From: Butyricimonas virosa
GTDB taxonomy: Bacteria; Bacteroidota; Bacteroidia; Bacteroidales; Marinifilaceae
Direction: 5' to 3'
Assembly: GCF_025148635.1 (NCBI RefSeq)
Contig: NZ_CP102269.1
Location: 2,108,001 to 2,172,000 of the forward strand
DNA: 64,000 nt
Part shown: positions 25,560-34,647 of the stretch, one piece after another
Layout: every line of letters starts with the position of its first letter
Position numbering within the stretch: position 1 is the stretch's first letter
The notes under the pieces: model-generated
What the model was told of the DNA's origin: nothing
What the model saw: the letters and a program-made list of their open reading frames with translations, nothing else
The model's database searches: none
Made by a program: the position numbers and the translations under genes

Positions 25560-26087
25560 ATGGATGAAATGATACTGGAAACGGAAAGATTGGTTCTAAG
25601 AAAGTTAGAGCAGAGTGATTTTAGAGAGGCTTGTAAATTATTACAGGATCCCGAAGTGATGTATGCTTACGAGGGGGCCTTTAGTGATCAGGAAGTTCAG
25701 GTATGGTTGGACAAGATGTTTCGACGGTACGAGAATGACGGTTTCGCTTTATGGGCGGTTGTCGAGAAGGGTAGCGGGGAGCTTATCGGGCAATGTGGCA
25801 TCACGTATCAAGAATATAACGGGGGATGGGTGCCGGAAGTCGGTTATTTGTTCCGGAAAGAATTTTGGCATAAAGGATTTGCTACAGAGGCAGCTATTGC
25901 TTGTAAAGAGTATGCTTTTCAGGTTCTGGATTTTGATGATGTTTATTCCATTATTCGAGATTCGAACGTGGCCTCCCAGAATGTGGCACGACGAAACGGA
26001 ATGAGTGAAGTTGATATTCTTATCAAATATTACCGGGGAGTCGAAATGCCGCATATCGTTTTTAGGGCATCGAGAAAAAATATTTAA
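25560..26087 (+). CDS. GNAT family N-acetyltransferase (RimJ/RimL-like)
   Basis: A 175-residue acetyl-CoA-dependent acyltransferase. The start LETERLVLRKLEQSDF and the central GYLFRKEFWHKGFATEAA (acetyl-CoA binding motif A, about residues 95-112) place it in the Acetyltransf_3 / RimJ-like group, which acetylates protein N-termini, amino sugars or small amines. The acceptor cannot be told. A -7-like TATTTTTG lies at 25538-25545, 15 bases before the ATG, with a weak -33. It stands alone between the locus A terminator and the tRNA genes. Confidence 0.9.
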   Translation: MDEMILETERLVLRKLEQSDFREACKLLQDPEVMYAYEGAFSDQEVQVWLDKMFRRYENDGFALWAVVEKGSGELIGQCGITYQEYNGGWVPEVGYLFRKEFWHKGFATEAAIACKEYAFQVLDFDDVYSIIRDSNVASQNVARRNGMSEVDILIKYYRGVEMPHIVFRASRKNI

Positions 26088-26118
26088 AAAGTGCGATAGA
26101 AAATTTAGGATAAAATGA

Positions 26119-26144
26119 AAGGAGCTAGTGATTACTAACTCCTT
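26119..26144 (-). terminator. Terminator of the tRNA-Gly/tRNA-Leu transcript
   Basis: Stem AAGGAG-TAGT / ACTA-CTCCTT with one internal mismatch, at the 3' side of tRNA-Leu on the minus strand, followed on that strand by T-rich sequence. Confidence 0.65.
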
Positions 26145-26155
26145 AATATTCCGTG

Positions 26156-26240
26156 TACTCGAGGCGGGACTTGAACCCGCACAGCCGCAATGGCCACGGG
26201 ATTTTAAGTCCCGCGTGTCTACCGATTCCACCACTCGAGC
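26156..26240 (-). tRNA. tRNA-Leu (anticodon TAA)
   Basis: An 85-base type II tRNA with a long variable arm. The acceptor stem 5' GCTCGAG pairs with 3' CTCGAGT, the anticodon loop CTTAAAA gives TAA, the T arm contains GTTCAAGTC, and the discriminator base is A. CCA is not encoded. Confidence 0.95.
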
Positions 26241-26244
26241 AACT

Positions 26245-26320
26245 TGGAGCGAAAAACGGGACTCGAACCCGCGACCCTAACCTTGGCAAGGTTATGCTCT
26301 ACCAACTGAGCTATTTTCGC
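26245..26320 (-). tRNA. tRNA-Gly (anticodon GCC)
   Basis: A 76-base tRNA including an encoded CCA end. The acceptor GCGAAAA pairs with TTTTCGC, the D arm has AGCTCAGTTGGTAGAGC, the anticodon loop TTGCCAA gives GCC, and the T loop has GTTCGAGTC. It is four bases upstream of tRNA-Leu on the same strand, so the two are co-transcribed. Confidence 0.96.
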
Positions 26321-26368
26321 ATGATTGCTTGCAAAATTTTCTAGGAACGCTTTCCTTTTTTGCGATTG

Positions 26369-26399
26369 CAAATATAGAGCATTTTTTGTTTTCAGCAAA
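26369..26399 (-). promoter_or_regulatory. Promoter of the tRNA-Gly/tRNA-Leu operon
   Basis: Read on the minus strand: TTTG (26399-26396), 19-base spacer, TATATTTG (26376-26369). This exact spacing recurs at the tRNA-His, gcvP and ftsX promoters. Confidence 0.85.
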
Positions 26400-26554
26400 G
26401 GGTTTGATAAGAAAATGCAAAGGATTTTTTTAATTCATTTCTTGAAAACTGTTTTTCATGCAGTTACTAAAGGGAAAAGAGGTGAATATTGGAGAACGGG
26501 AGGGCGAATGGGGTCTAGTGGAGATGTGATTTTGCGATTTTTTTTAAGAAATGG

Positions 26555-26585
26555 GTTGTTCTCGGGTGTAGAATGATTATATTTG
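26555..26585 (+). promoter_or_regulatory. Promoter of the ftsX operon
   Basis: GTTG ending at 26558, 19-base spacer, TATATTTG at 26578-26585, 22 bases before the ftsX ATG. The rest of 26400-26554 shows no convincing gene. Confidence 0.75.
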
Positions 26586-26607
26586 TCAAGTTTTTAAGAC
26601 AGAAAAA

Positions 26608-27474
26608 ATGTCGCAGACAGAAAGTAGAAAGGGAAAAAGTGCTTATTTTGTTCCCACAATCAGTATTTCTCTGGTATTGATTGTGGTCGGTATGCTTGTA
26701 TTTATTTTGTTGAATGCTCGGGCGATTTCGGATCATGTGAAACGGAATATCGGTTTTGCCGTGATCGTGAAGGATAACACGAATGAGGTGGAGATCAAGC
26801 GGGTGCAAAAGATTCTGGATACCCAGCCTTACGTTTACACTTCCAAGTATGTGACAAAGGAACAGGCTGCGAAGTCTTTCAAGAAAGAGATGGGAGAGGA
26901 TTTTGAGCGAATTTTGGGAGCAAACCCATTGTTGCCTTCCATTGAGATCAAGTTGAACCCGGCATATGCGAATAACGATTCGCTGGCGATGATAGAGAAA
27001 GGATTGGCAAGATTTGATATTATTCATGAGGTGTATTACCAGAAATCCATGATTGAAAGTATTAACGAGAATATACGGCGGATCACGATTCTCTTTTTGA
27101 TTGTCGGGGCGGTGTTGGTGTTGATTTCGTTCACGTTGATTCGTAACATGATTCATCTGGCGGTTTACTCGCAGCGGCTGTTGATCAAAACGATGCAGTT
27201 GGTGGGGGCCACGCCGTTTTTTATATGCAAGCCTTTCGTGTACGGGAGTATGTGGCGAGGGTTCTTCGGGGCACTGATCGCTAACTTGGTTTTGCTGGGA
27301 GCGATATTTTTCGTGCAGGAGAACGTGGGGAACGTGATTAATATTATGCGGCAGGATGTGATTCTGTTTATGGTGGCTTTTGTGATCCTGTCTGGGGTGG
27401 TGTTGTCATTTTTCTCGGCTTGGTTCTCGGTACGTCGTTATTTGCGGCGGGATTTGAATGATTTATACGTGTAA
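26608..27474 (+). CDS. ftsX: Cell-division ABC transporter permease FtsX
   Basis: A 288-residue integral membrane protein with the FtsX layout: a short cytoplasmic N-terminus, TM1 (about 15-37), an extracytoplasmic domain (about 40-160), then three helices (about 165-190, 215-240, 250-275) and a short cytoplasmic tail. In FtsEX the complex couples ATP hydrolysis to activation of peptidoglycan hydrolases at the septum. ftsE is not adjacent, which is usual in this phylum. It leads a run of co-directional genes through queA. Confidence 0.9.
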   Translation: MSQTESRKGKSAYFVPTISISLVLIVVGMLVFILLNARAISDHVKRNIGFAVIVKDNTNEVEIKRVQKILDTQPYVYTSKYVTKEQAAKSFKKEMGEDFERILGANPLLPSIEIKLNPAYANNDSLAMIEKGLARFDIIHEVYYQKSMIESINENIRRITILFLIVGAVLVLISFTLIRNMIHLAVYSQRLLIKTMQLVGATPFFICKPFVYGSMWRGFFGALIANLVLLGAIFFVQENVGNVINIMRQDVILFMVAFVILSGVVLSFFSAWFSVRRYLRRDLNDLYV

Positions 27475-27484
27475 ATAAAAATAT

Positions 27485-27748
27485 ATGGCAAGAATTTTAA
27501 ACGAAAAGAAAGACGGTTTTCCTATACCGAAGGATAATTACAAGATGATCCTAATCGGTTTCGGGATCGTTATTGTGGGCTTCCTCTTGATGATGGGAGG
27601 GGGAGCGGATTCGCCCGATACATTTAATTATGACATTTTTAGTTTTCGCCGGATCACGTTAGCGCCCATCGTGGTGTTATTCGGTTTCGGTTTCGTTTTC
27701 TGGGGTATTATGCGGAAACCCAAAACGAAGGGGGAGGAGAAAAATTAA
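27485..27748 (+). CDS. DUF3098 small membrane protein
   Basis: An 87-residue protein with two predicted membrane helices (about 21-40 and 58-77) and a polar N-terminus. DUF3098 proteins typically lie between ftsX and uppP in Bacteroidota, as here, which hints at a link to envelope growth; the function is unknown. It starts 10 bases after ftsX. Confidence 0.85.
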   Translation: MARILNEKKDGFPIPKDNYKMILIGFGIVIVGFLLMMGGGADSPDTFNYDIFSFRRITLAPIVVLFGFGFVFWGIMRKPKTKGEEKN

Positions 27749-27780
27749 ATATTAATGTAATTGAATATTGATGTGCGTGC

Positions 27781-27812
27781 ATTCTCAATTTTCAATTCTC
27801 AATTTTCAATTC
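27781..27812 (+). repeat. Short tandem repeat before uppP
   Basis: The 14-base unit ATTCTCAATTTTCA occurs twice in tandem (27781-27794, 27795-27808), followed by a partial ATTC. It occupies the position where the uppP ribosome-binding site would be, and no purine-rich Shine-Dalgarno sequence is visible. Confidence 0.8.
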
Positions 27813-27816
27813 ATAG

Positions 27817-28605
27817 ATGGAGTGGTTTGAGGCATTGGTGCTTGGTATCATCCAGGGACTTACAGAGTTTTTACCGGTGAGTAGTTCCGGGCATTTGCAG
27901 ATTTTTAGCGCTCTCTTCGGGTTAGAAGGAGAGGAAAATTTAACATTTGCCGTGGCGGTTCATGCGGCAACGGTTTGTAGTACGATCGTGATTTTGTGGA
28001 AAGAGGTTTCTGTGTTGTTCAAGGGCTTTTTCGTGTTCAAGTATAATGATGAAATGGTCTACGTGCTGAAGATATTTCTTTCCATGATACCGGTGGCTAT
28101 CGTGGGATTTTGTTTCAAGGATTACGTGGAGACGTTATTTGGTTCGGGATTGACGGTTGTGGGGTGTATGTTGCTGGTAACGGCGGTGTTGTTGTCATTC
28201 GCTTATTATGCAAGCCCCCGGGTGAAAGAGAAAATCTCGTACCGGGATGCGTTTGTGATCGGATTGGCGCAAGCGTGTGCCGTGTTGCCCGGTTTGTCCC
28301 GTTCCGGTTCGACTATTGCAACCGGTATATTGTTGGGAAACAAGAAGGAGGCGGTGGCCAAATTCTCTTTTTTGATGGTGTTGATTCCCATTTTGGGTGA
28401 GGCTTTGCTGGATTTGATGAAAGGAGGATTTTCGGCGGAAGCAAGTGGTATCTCAACAATGTCGCTGTTAGTGGGATTCATGGCGGCTTTTGTCTCGGGA
28501 TGTATAGCTTGTCGTTGGATGATTAATATCGTGAAAAAGGGTAAGTTGATTTGGTTTGCTCTTTATTGCGCTATTGTGGGAATATTGACGATTGTTTTGG
28601 GATAA
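27817..28605 (+). CDS. uppP: Undecaprenyl-diphosphatase
   Basis: A 262-residue polytopic inner-membrane phosphatase (BacA family) that recycles undecaprenyl diphosphate to the carrier lipid used for peptidoglycan and O-antigen synthesis and confers tolerance to bacitracin. Both family motifs are present: the (E/Q)-rich start followed by EFLPVSSSGHLQI (about 17-29), and PGLSRSGSTIATGI (about 156-169). About eight membrane helices. Its stop codon overlaps the truB start (TAATG). Confidence 0.95.
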   Translation: MEWFEALVLGIIQGLTEFLPVSSSGHLQIFSALFGLEGEENLTFAVAVHAATVCSTIVILWKEVSVLFKGFFVFKYNDEMVYVLKIFLSMIPVAIVGFCFKDYVETLFGSGLTVVGCMLLVTAVLLSFAYYASPRVKEKISYRDAFVIGLAQACAVLPGLSRSGSTIATGILLGNKKEAVAKFSFLMVLIPILGEALLDLMKGGFSAEASGISTMSLLVGFMAAFVSGCIACRWMINIVKKGKLIWFALYCAIVGILTIVLG

Positions 28606-29321
28606 TGAGCAAGTGGGGTAATATTTTTTTTAGAGAAGGAGAGGATTTTCGGGCAGGAGCGGTGTTCGTGGTCGATAAGCCATTGCATTGGACATCGTTT
28701 GACGTGGTGAACAAAGTTCGTATTTGCTTGAGAAAAGGATACGGGAAGATAAAAGTGGGGCATGCGGGGACGTTGGACCCTTTGGCGTCGGGAGTGGTGA
28801 TTATATGCGTGGGGAAGGAGACAAAGAAGATCGAGGAGTATATGGGACAGGAGAAAGAGTACGTGGCGGAGATTACTTTCGGGCATACGACTCCTTCTTA
28901 TGATTTGGAGACATCTTTTGACGGGGAGTTTTCGTATGAGCAAGTGGACAGAGCTTGTTTGGAGCGGGCGGTCCAGCAGTTTATCGGGGAGATTGAACAG
29001 TTCCCGCCTTCTTATTCGGCTGTTCGTGTTGACGGGGTCCGGGCGTACGAGATGGCACGCCGGGGGGACGAGGTGGAGATGAAGAGCCGGAAGGTGATGG
29101 TCCGGGAGATTGAAATATTGAAAGCGGAATTTCCAATAGTGGAACTTCGGATCGTGTGTAGCAAGGGAACGTACATCCGTTCGCTGGCTCATGATTTGGG
29201 AAAAGTCTGCGGGAGTGGTTCGCATTTGTCAGCTCTAAGAAGAACCCGTGTCGGGGACTTCCGGGTGGAAGATGGGTTTAAAATGGATGAAATTATTGGA
29301 GTTTTACAGGAAAATTTGTAA
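28605..29321 (+). CDS. truB: tRNA pseudouridine-55 synthase
   Basis: Converts U55 in the T loop of tRNAs to pseudouridine. At 238 aa it has the TruB core: VVDKPLHWTSFDVVNKVR (about 24-41), the catalytic Asp58 in HAGTLDPLASG, the KEYVAEI/G..T.T.D segment, and SKGTYIRSLAHDLG (about 187). I start at ATG 28605, which overlaps the uppP stop, because upstream codons in this frame lie inside uppP. The PUA extension of longer homologues is absent, as is common in the phylum. Confidence 0.96.
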   Translation: MSKWGNIFFREGEDFRAGAVFVVDKPLHWTSFDVVNKVRICLRKGYGKIKVGHAGTLDPLASGVVIICVGKETKKIEEYMGQEKEYVAEITFGHTTPSYDLETSFDGEFSYEQVDRACLERAVQQFIGEIEQFPPSYSAVRVDGVRAYEMARRGDEVEMKSRKVMVREIEILKAEFPIVELRIVCSKGTYIRSLAHDLGKVCGSGSHLSALRRTRVGDFRVEDGFKMDEIIGVLQENL

Positions 29322-29359
29322 TTTAGCAAGATTTGATTAATATATAAACATTATTCAAC

Positions 29360-30409
29360 ATGAAATTATCTAAGTTTAAATATAAGTTGCCGCCGGAGTT
29401 GATTGCGTTACATCCGACGCCTAACCGGGATGAGGCCCGGTTGATGGTTCTGGATCGGAAAACCGGAAAGATTGAACACAAGGTATTTAAAGATGTGATT
29501 GATTATTTTGACGAGAAGGATGTGTTCGTTTTTAACGATTCCAAGGTGTTTCCGGCGAGATTATATGGAAACAAGGAAAAAACTGGGGCAGAGATCGAGG
29601 TGTTCTTGCTGAGAGAGCTGAACCCGGAATTGCGTATCTGGGATGTGCTGGTTGATCCGGCTCGGAAAATACGTATCGGGAATAAGTTGTATTTCGGGGA
29701 AGATGATAGTATGGTGGCGGAGGTCATTGATAATACCACTTCTCGCGGGAGAACTTTACGTTTCTTGTTCGATGGTGAATATGACGAGTTCAAGAAGGAA
29801 TTGTACGCATTGGGCGAGACCCCACTTCCTCGTTTTATTAACCGGAAGGTGGAACCGGAGGATGCCGAGAATTACCAGACTATTTTTGCCCGGCATGAAG
29901 GTGCGGTGGCAGCTCCGACTGCGGGTATGCATTTTAGCCGCGAGTTGATGAAACGGATGGAGATCAAGGGGATTGATTTTGCTTATATCACGTTGCACGT
30001 CGGTCTGGGGAACTTCCGGGAGGTGGATGTGGAGGATTTGACGAAACACAAGATGGATTCGGAACAAATCTTCGTGACACCGGAAACAGTGAAGATCGTG
30101 AATGATGCGAAAGATGAAAAGCATAAAATTTGTGCTGTGGGTACGACGGTGGTACGTACGTTAGAAAGTTGCGTGACCACGAAAGGACGGTTGACTGAAT
30201 TTGAAGGGTGGACGAACAAGTTTATCTTCCCCCCGTATGATTTCAGCGTGCCGGATGCTTTCATTTCCAATTTCCATTTGCCTTATTCAACGTTATTGAT
30301 GATGGTGGCGGCCTTCGGTGGGTATGAACACGTTATGGAAGCGTATAATCAGGCGGTTAAGGAGAAATATCGTTTTGGTACTTATGGCGATGCCATGCTT
30401 ATCATTTAA
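29360..30409 (+). CDS. queA: S-adenosylmethionine:tRNA ribosyltransferase-isomerase
   Basis: Makes epoxyqueuosine from 7-aminomethyl-7-deazaguanine in the tRNA wobble base, using the ribosyl group of SAM. Full length at 349 aa, with the start LSKFKYKLPPELIALHPTPNRDEARLM, the FNDSKVFPARL segment (about 56-66), GAVAAPTAGMHFS (about 182-194) and the HVGLGNFREV motif (about 210-219). It follows truB by 38 bases and ends the ftsX-queA cluster with its own terminator. Confidence 0.96.
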   Translation: MKLSKFKYKLPPELIALHPTPNRDEARLMVLDRKTGKIEHKVFKDVIDYFDEKDVFVFNDSKVFPARLYGNKEKTGAEIEVFLLRELNPELRIWDVLVDPARKIRIGNKLYFGEDDSMVAEVIDNTTSRGRTLRFLFDGEYDEFKKELYALGETPLPRFINRKVEPEDAENYQTIFARHEGAVAAPTAGMHFSRELMKRMEIKGIDFAYITLHVGLGNFREVDVEDLTKHKMDSEQIFVTPETVKIVNDAKDEKHKICAVGTTVVRTLESCVTTKGRLTEFEGWTNKFIFPPYDFSVPDAFISNFHLPYSTLLMMVAAFGGYEHVMEAYNQAVKEKYRFGTYGDAMLII

Positions 30410-30432
30410 AATATAGAACCTGAGGGTTGAAG

Positions 30433-30462
30433 ACGGTATGCTGAAAGGTATGCCGTTTTTTT
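30433..30462 (+). terminator. Rho-independent terminator of queA
   Basis: Stem ACGGTATGC (30433-30441) / GTATGCCGT (30448-30456) with two G-T wobbles, 6-base loop, then seven consecutive T ending at 30462. Confidence 0.85.
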
Positions 30463-30479
30463 GATAAAGGGACAAAGAT

Positions 30480-33400
30480 TTGGAAGCAAGAGAGTTATTA
30501 GATTTATTTCAAGGTCATCCTGTTGTTCAGGAAATTGTCAATCGATTGCGTAAGCAGACGAGGGCAAAGATAAAGTTGGAAAACGGGATCGGTTCGCTCG
30601 TGGCTTTTATTGCGGCTGCCGTGGGACGAGAAATGAAGGGATTACAGCTTTTTGTGTTGAACGATAAGGAGGAGGCTGCTTATTTTTACAATGATTTGTT
30701 GACTTTTTATGACGAGGAGAATGTACGTTTTCTGCCTTCCTCGTTTCGGCGTTCCGGTAATTTTGAAGATAAAGATAACGATTCAATCCTGGTTCGGACA
30801 GAGGTGCTGAATGCCTTGACGGCAAAGGAGGTGGGGATGGTGGTCACTTACACGGAGGCGATGGCCGAGAAGGTGGTGAGTAAGAAGATGTTGGCCGATA
30901 TGTCGATGCCCGTGATCAAGGGAAACAAGCTGTCGATAACGTTTTTGGAGTCGTTGTTGGGAGAGTACGGTTTCGAACGGAATGATTTCGTGTATGAACC
31001 CGGACAGTTTTCTATCCGGGGGAGTATAGTGGATGTTTATTCTTTTGCGGAAGAGCGTCCGGTGCGAATGGACTTTTTCGGGGATGAGGTGGAAAGTATT
31101 CGTTATTTTGATGTAGAGACACAGCTTTCCGAACAGTTGATTGACAAGGTGGTGATCGTACCCGATTTGAGTGAGTCAACGGATAAGAATGATAACGTGG
31201 GATTGACCGAGTTTCTTGGGAAAGAGGCCACGTGGTGGATGAAGAATTCCTTGTTGATTCATGATCGCATTAATTCGTTAAAAGAGCTGGATGCCGGGGA
31301 GTTCCTGATCACGTCGGATAGTTTGTTCCGGACGATCGATGGGAACAGCGTGGTGGAGTGGGGACCGGAGTTGTTTTTCCGTGGGGAGGTGATTCGTTTG
31401 GAGGCGGAGGTGCAACCGGCCGTGAACAAGCAGTTCGATTTGCTGGCAGGGCATTTGCTAGACAAGCAGATGGATCGCTACACGGTTTATCTTTGTTCCA
31501 CGAACGATATGCAGCTTCAGCGGTTGCGAGATATTTTCTCGGACAAGGGACATGAGGTGAATTTTGTACCCGTGGAGGGAACGATTCACGAGGGATTCAG
31601 CGATGCCCAGATCAAGGTGTGTATTTACACGGAACATCAGATTTTCGATCGTTACCAGAAATACCGTTTGAAGACTTCGCAGATTCGGAAAGGGCGGGAG
31701 TCCATCACGGTTAGCGAGTTGCAGAACCTGCATCCCGGTGATTACGTGGTGCATATCGATCACGGGATCGGGCGTTTCGGCGGGTTGACGAAGATTGATA
31801 ATGACGGGAAGATTCAGGAGGCCATACGTTTGGTATATAAAAATAATTCCGAATTGTATGTGAGTCTCCATTCATTGCATAAAATTTCCAAGTACAAGGG
31901 GAAGGATGGTGAACCGCCAACTGTGAGTAAGTTGGGCGGGGAGGCCTGGAATAAATTAAAACAGCGAACCAAGTCGAGGGTAAAGGATATTGCCCGGGAG
32001 TTAATAGCCCTGTATGCCAAGCGCAGGCGAGAGGAGGCTTATGCTTTCTCGAAAGATAGTTTTTTGCAGGACGAGATGGAGGCATCCTTTATGTACGAGG
32101 AAACACCGGATCAGATGAAGGCGATCGAGGCGGTAAAAGCGGACATGGAAAGTCCTCACGTGATGGACCGTTTGGTTTGTGGGGACGTGGGATTCGGAAA
32201 AACGGAAGTCGCTATTCGTGCGGCGTTCAAGGCGGTGGCTGATAGTAAGCAGGTGGCTGTGTTAGTGCCGACGACGGTTTTGGCTTATCAACATTATAAT
32301 ACTTTCAAGAAACGTTTGGAGGGGATGCCTTGCCGGATCGAGTATATCAGCCGGATGAAAAAAAGTGCTGATATTAAGCGGATTTTGAAAGATTTGGAAG
32401 CGGGGAAGGTGGATATTATCATCGGAACGCATCGTTTGACAAGCAATGATATAAAATTTAAGGACCTCGGTTTGCTGGTGATTGATGAGGAGCAGAAGTT
32501 TGGGGTGGCGGTGAAGGAGAAGTTGAAACGTTTGAAATTGAATGTGGATACCATTACCATGACGGCGACACCGATCCCGCGGACGCTGCAATTTTCGTTG
32601 ATGGGGGCGAGGGATATGTCGATTATCCGTACGGCCCCGCCTAATCGTTACCCGATTGTGACGGAGTTGCATCGTTTTGATGAGAAAGTGATTAAGGATG
32701 CGATTTCTTACGAGGTGAGCCGTGGAGGACAGGTGTTTTTTATCCATAACCGGGTGGATAATATCCGGGATATTCAATATATGATTCATCGTTTGATTCC
32801 CGGTATTAAGAGTTGTGTGGGACATGGGCAGATGAGCGGGGAGGAGTTGGAGACGGTGATGCATGATTTCGTGCGGGGAGATTACGACGTGTTGATAGCC
32901 ACGACGATCGTGGAGTCGGGGTTGGATATTCCTAATGCGAATACTATTATTATTAACCAGGCCCAAAATTACGGATTGAGTGATTTACACCAGTTGCGGG
33001 GACGGGTGGGGCGTTCCAACCGGAAGGCTTTTTGTTATTTGCTGGCCCCACCCTTGGAATTAGTGAATGCGGATGCCCGGAGACGGTTGAAGGCAATCGA
33101 GGATTTCAGCGGTTTGGGGAGTGGGTTCAATATTGCCATGCAGGATTTGGATATTCGTGGGGCCGGGAATATTCTAGGTGGAGAGCAATCTGGTTTTATC
33201 GCAGAGGTGGGTTACGAGACGTATCAACGGATTCTGAATGAGGCTTTGGTGGAACTGAGGGACGAGGAGTTTCCCGAATTGCAGAAGGAGCATCCGGATG
33301 AACCGGAGGTGTTTGCCTCGGATTGTGTGATCGACACGGATTTTGCTTTGTTAATCCCCGATACTTACGTGGAGAACGTGAGCGAACGAATCCGCTTGTA

Positions 33401-33785
33401 CCGGGAGTTGGATAATATTGCGAACGAAGAGGCTTTGCAGCGTTTCGAGATAGAGATGAAGGATCGCTTTGGCGAGATTCCCGCTTCGGTTGTCGGGTTG
33501 ATGGAAGTGGTCCGGATTCGTCAGAGATGTATAGGCTTGGGAATTGAGCGGTTGATGGTGAAGAATAACAAGATGATTGTTTATTTTATCAGTGACCAGA
33601 ATTCGCCATTCTATGCCTCTCCCGTGTTTAGCGAGCTATTGAAATTTATACAGAAACAGGTGATCCCTTGCAAGATCAGCGAAAAGAATGATAAGTTGAG
33701 TCTGGTTTTCACGAATATTGCCGATATTAATCGGGTATCGGAAATCACGCGGGAGATGCGAGACTTTGCTTATGGTAATAATTAA
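30480..33785 (+). CDS. mfd: Transcription-repair coupling factor
   Basis: Removes stalled RNA polymerase at DNA lesions and recruits UvrA. The 1101 residues comprise UvrB-like domains (about 1-330), the CarD-like RNA-polymerase interaction domain (about 415-480, HPGDYVVHIDHGIGRF), an SF2 helicase core with Walker A GDVGFGKTE (about 568-576) and the DEEQ box (about 668-671), the TRG motif region and the TRCF C-terminal domain (about 940-1040). The start is TTG at 30480, preceded by AAAGG about 10 bases upstream; no in-frame ATG is available nearby, so a TTG start is likely. It is followed 3 bases later by coaX. Confidence 0.96.
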   Translation: MEARELLDLFQGHPVVQEIVNRLRKQTRAKIKLENGIGSLVAFIAAAVGREMKGLQLFVLNDKEEAAYFYNDLLTFYDEENVRFLPSSFRRSGNFEDKDNDSILVRTEVLNALTAKEVGMVVTYTEAMAEKVVSKKMLADMSMPVIKGNKLSITFLESLLGEYGFERNDFVYEPGQFSIRGSIVDVYSFAEERPVRMDFFGDEVESIRYFDVETQLSEQLIDKVVIVPDLSESTDKNDNVGLTEFLGKEATWWMKNSLLIHDRINSLKELDAGEFLITSDSLFRTIDGNSVVEWGPELFFRGEVIRLEAEVQPAVNKQFDLLAGHLLDKQMDRYTVYLCSTNDMQLQRLRDIFSDKGHEVNFVPVEGTIHEGFSDAQIKVCIYTEHQIFDRYQKYRLKTSQIRKGRESITVSELQNLHPGDYVVHIDHGIGRFGGLTKIDNDGKIQEAIRLVYKNNSELYVSLHSLHKISKYKGKDGEPPTVSKLGGEAWNKLKQRTKSRVKDIARELIALYAKRRREEAYAFSKDSFLQDEMEASFMYEETPDQMKAIEAVKADMESPHVMDRLVCGDVGFGKTEVAIRAAFKAVADSKQVAVLVPTTVLAYQHYNTFKKRLEGMPCRIEYISRMKKSADIKRILKDLEAGKVDIIIGTHRLTSNDIKFKDLGLLVIDEEQKFGVAVKEKLKRLKLNVDTITMTATPIPRTLQFSLMGARDMSIIRTAPPNRYPIVTELHRFDEKVIKDAISYEVSRGGQVFFIHNRVDNIRDIQYMIHRLIPGIKSCVGHGQMSGEELETVMHDFVRGDYDVLIATTIVESGLDIPNANTIIINQAQNYGLSDLHQLRGRVGRSNRKAFCYLLAPPLELVNADARRRLKAIEDFSGLGSGFNIAMQDLDIRGAGNILGGEQSGFIAEVGYETYQRILNEALVELRDEEFPELQKEHPDEPEVFASDCVIDTDFALLIPDTYVENVSERIRLYRELDNIANEEALQRFEIEMKDRFGEIPASVVGLMEVVRIRQRCIGLGIERLMVKNNKMIVYFISDQNSPFYASPVFSELLKFIQKQVIPCKISEKNDKLSLVFTNIADINRVSEITREMRDFAYGNN

Positions 33786-33788
33786 GCT

Positions 33789-34526
33789 ATGAATCTAATT
33801 GTTGATATTGGAAATACACGAACCAAGTATGCCGTTTTTGATGAAGGCGATTGGGTGGAGTGTGGATTGGGATTGCCGGAAGTGTACGATCTGGCGACGA
33901 GTTATCGAAAAAACGGGAAGGCGGTAAACTTGATTTTGTCGAGTACGGGTGCCATCTCGGCGGAGGTTCGGGAAAGATTGCGGGAGGTTTCTACTTTCTT
34001 TTGTGAAGTGTCATCGGAAATTCCCTTGCCGATACGATTGGGATATGATACCCCGAAGACATTGGGCGTTGATCGGATTGCCGGTTGCGTGGGTGGGGCC
34101 TTCCTTTTTCCGGGTAGGGAGTTGCTGGTGATTGATTCCGGTACGGCGATCACGTATGATTTTGTCAGTGCGGATGGGGAGTTCCGGGGAGGGAATATTT
34201 CTCCGGGTTTGGGTATCCGTTTCCGGGCGCTAAACGAGTTCACTGCGAGCCTTCCATTGGTGAAGTGTTCCATGGAACACGGGTATGTCGGAAAGAATAC
34301 GCATGATGCGATTTTGAACGGAGTGATGAATGGTATACTTTTTGAAGTAAGAGGGTATATAGATGAGTTGCTCCGAAATAATCCCTTTGCCGTGGTAATT
34401 ATAACGGGTGGCGGAAGTGAATATCTGAAAAAAAACTTGAAACGGACCGTTTTTTTTGAAGACAAGTTGGTGATCACGGGTTTAAACAGAATTTTAGAAT
34501 ACCAAAAAACGGTTAATTATACATGA
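33789..34526 (+). CDS. coaX: Type III pantothenate kinase
   Basis: Phosphorylates pantothenate in the first step of CoA synthesis. At 245 aa it has the ASKHA-fold motifs of CoaX: the phosphate loop DIGNTRTK (about 6-13), GVDRIAG (about 95), and IDSGTAITYDF (about 117-127), followed by GGNISPG. It starts 3 bases after mfd and is probably translated from the same message. Confidence 0.95.
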   Translation: MNLIVDIGNTRTKYAVFDEGDWVECGLGLPEVYDLATSYRKNGKAVNLILSSTGAISAEVRERLREVSTFFCEVSSEIPLPIRLGYDTPKTLGVDRIAGCVGGAFLFPGRELLVIDSGTAITYDFVSADGEFRGGNISPGLGIRFRALNEFTASLPLVKCSMEHGYVGKNTHDAILNGVMNGILFEVRGYIDELLRNNPFAVVIITGGGSEYLKKNLKRTVFFEDKLVITGLNRILEYQKTVNYT

Positions 34527-34647
34527 AAAATATGTGAAACATTTCCGTTTTAAAGAAATAGTGGTAATTTTGCGATAGTCCTCATGTGGGTGGGACTGGC
34601 TATGATGAAAAAACTTATTCGAACTAACTTAAATAAAAGGGATGACC

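Noticed and set aside
26325..26576. 83-codon open frame after the tRNA genes
   Set aside because: It overlaps the tRNA promoter and the ftsX promoter, has no good ribosome-binding site and looks like random translation.
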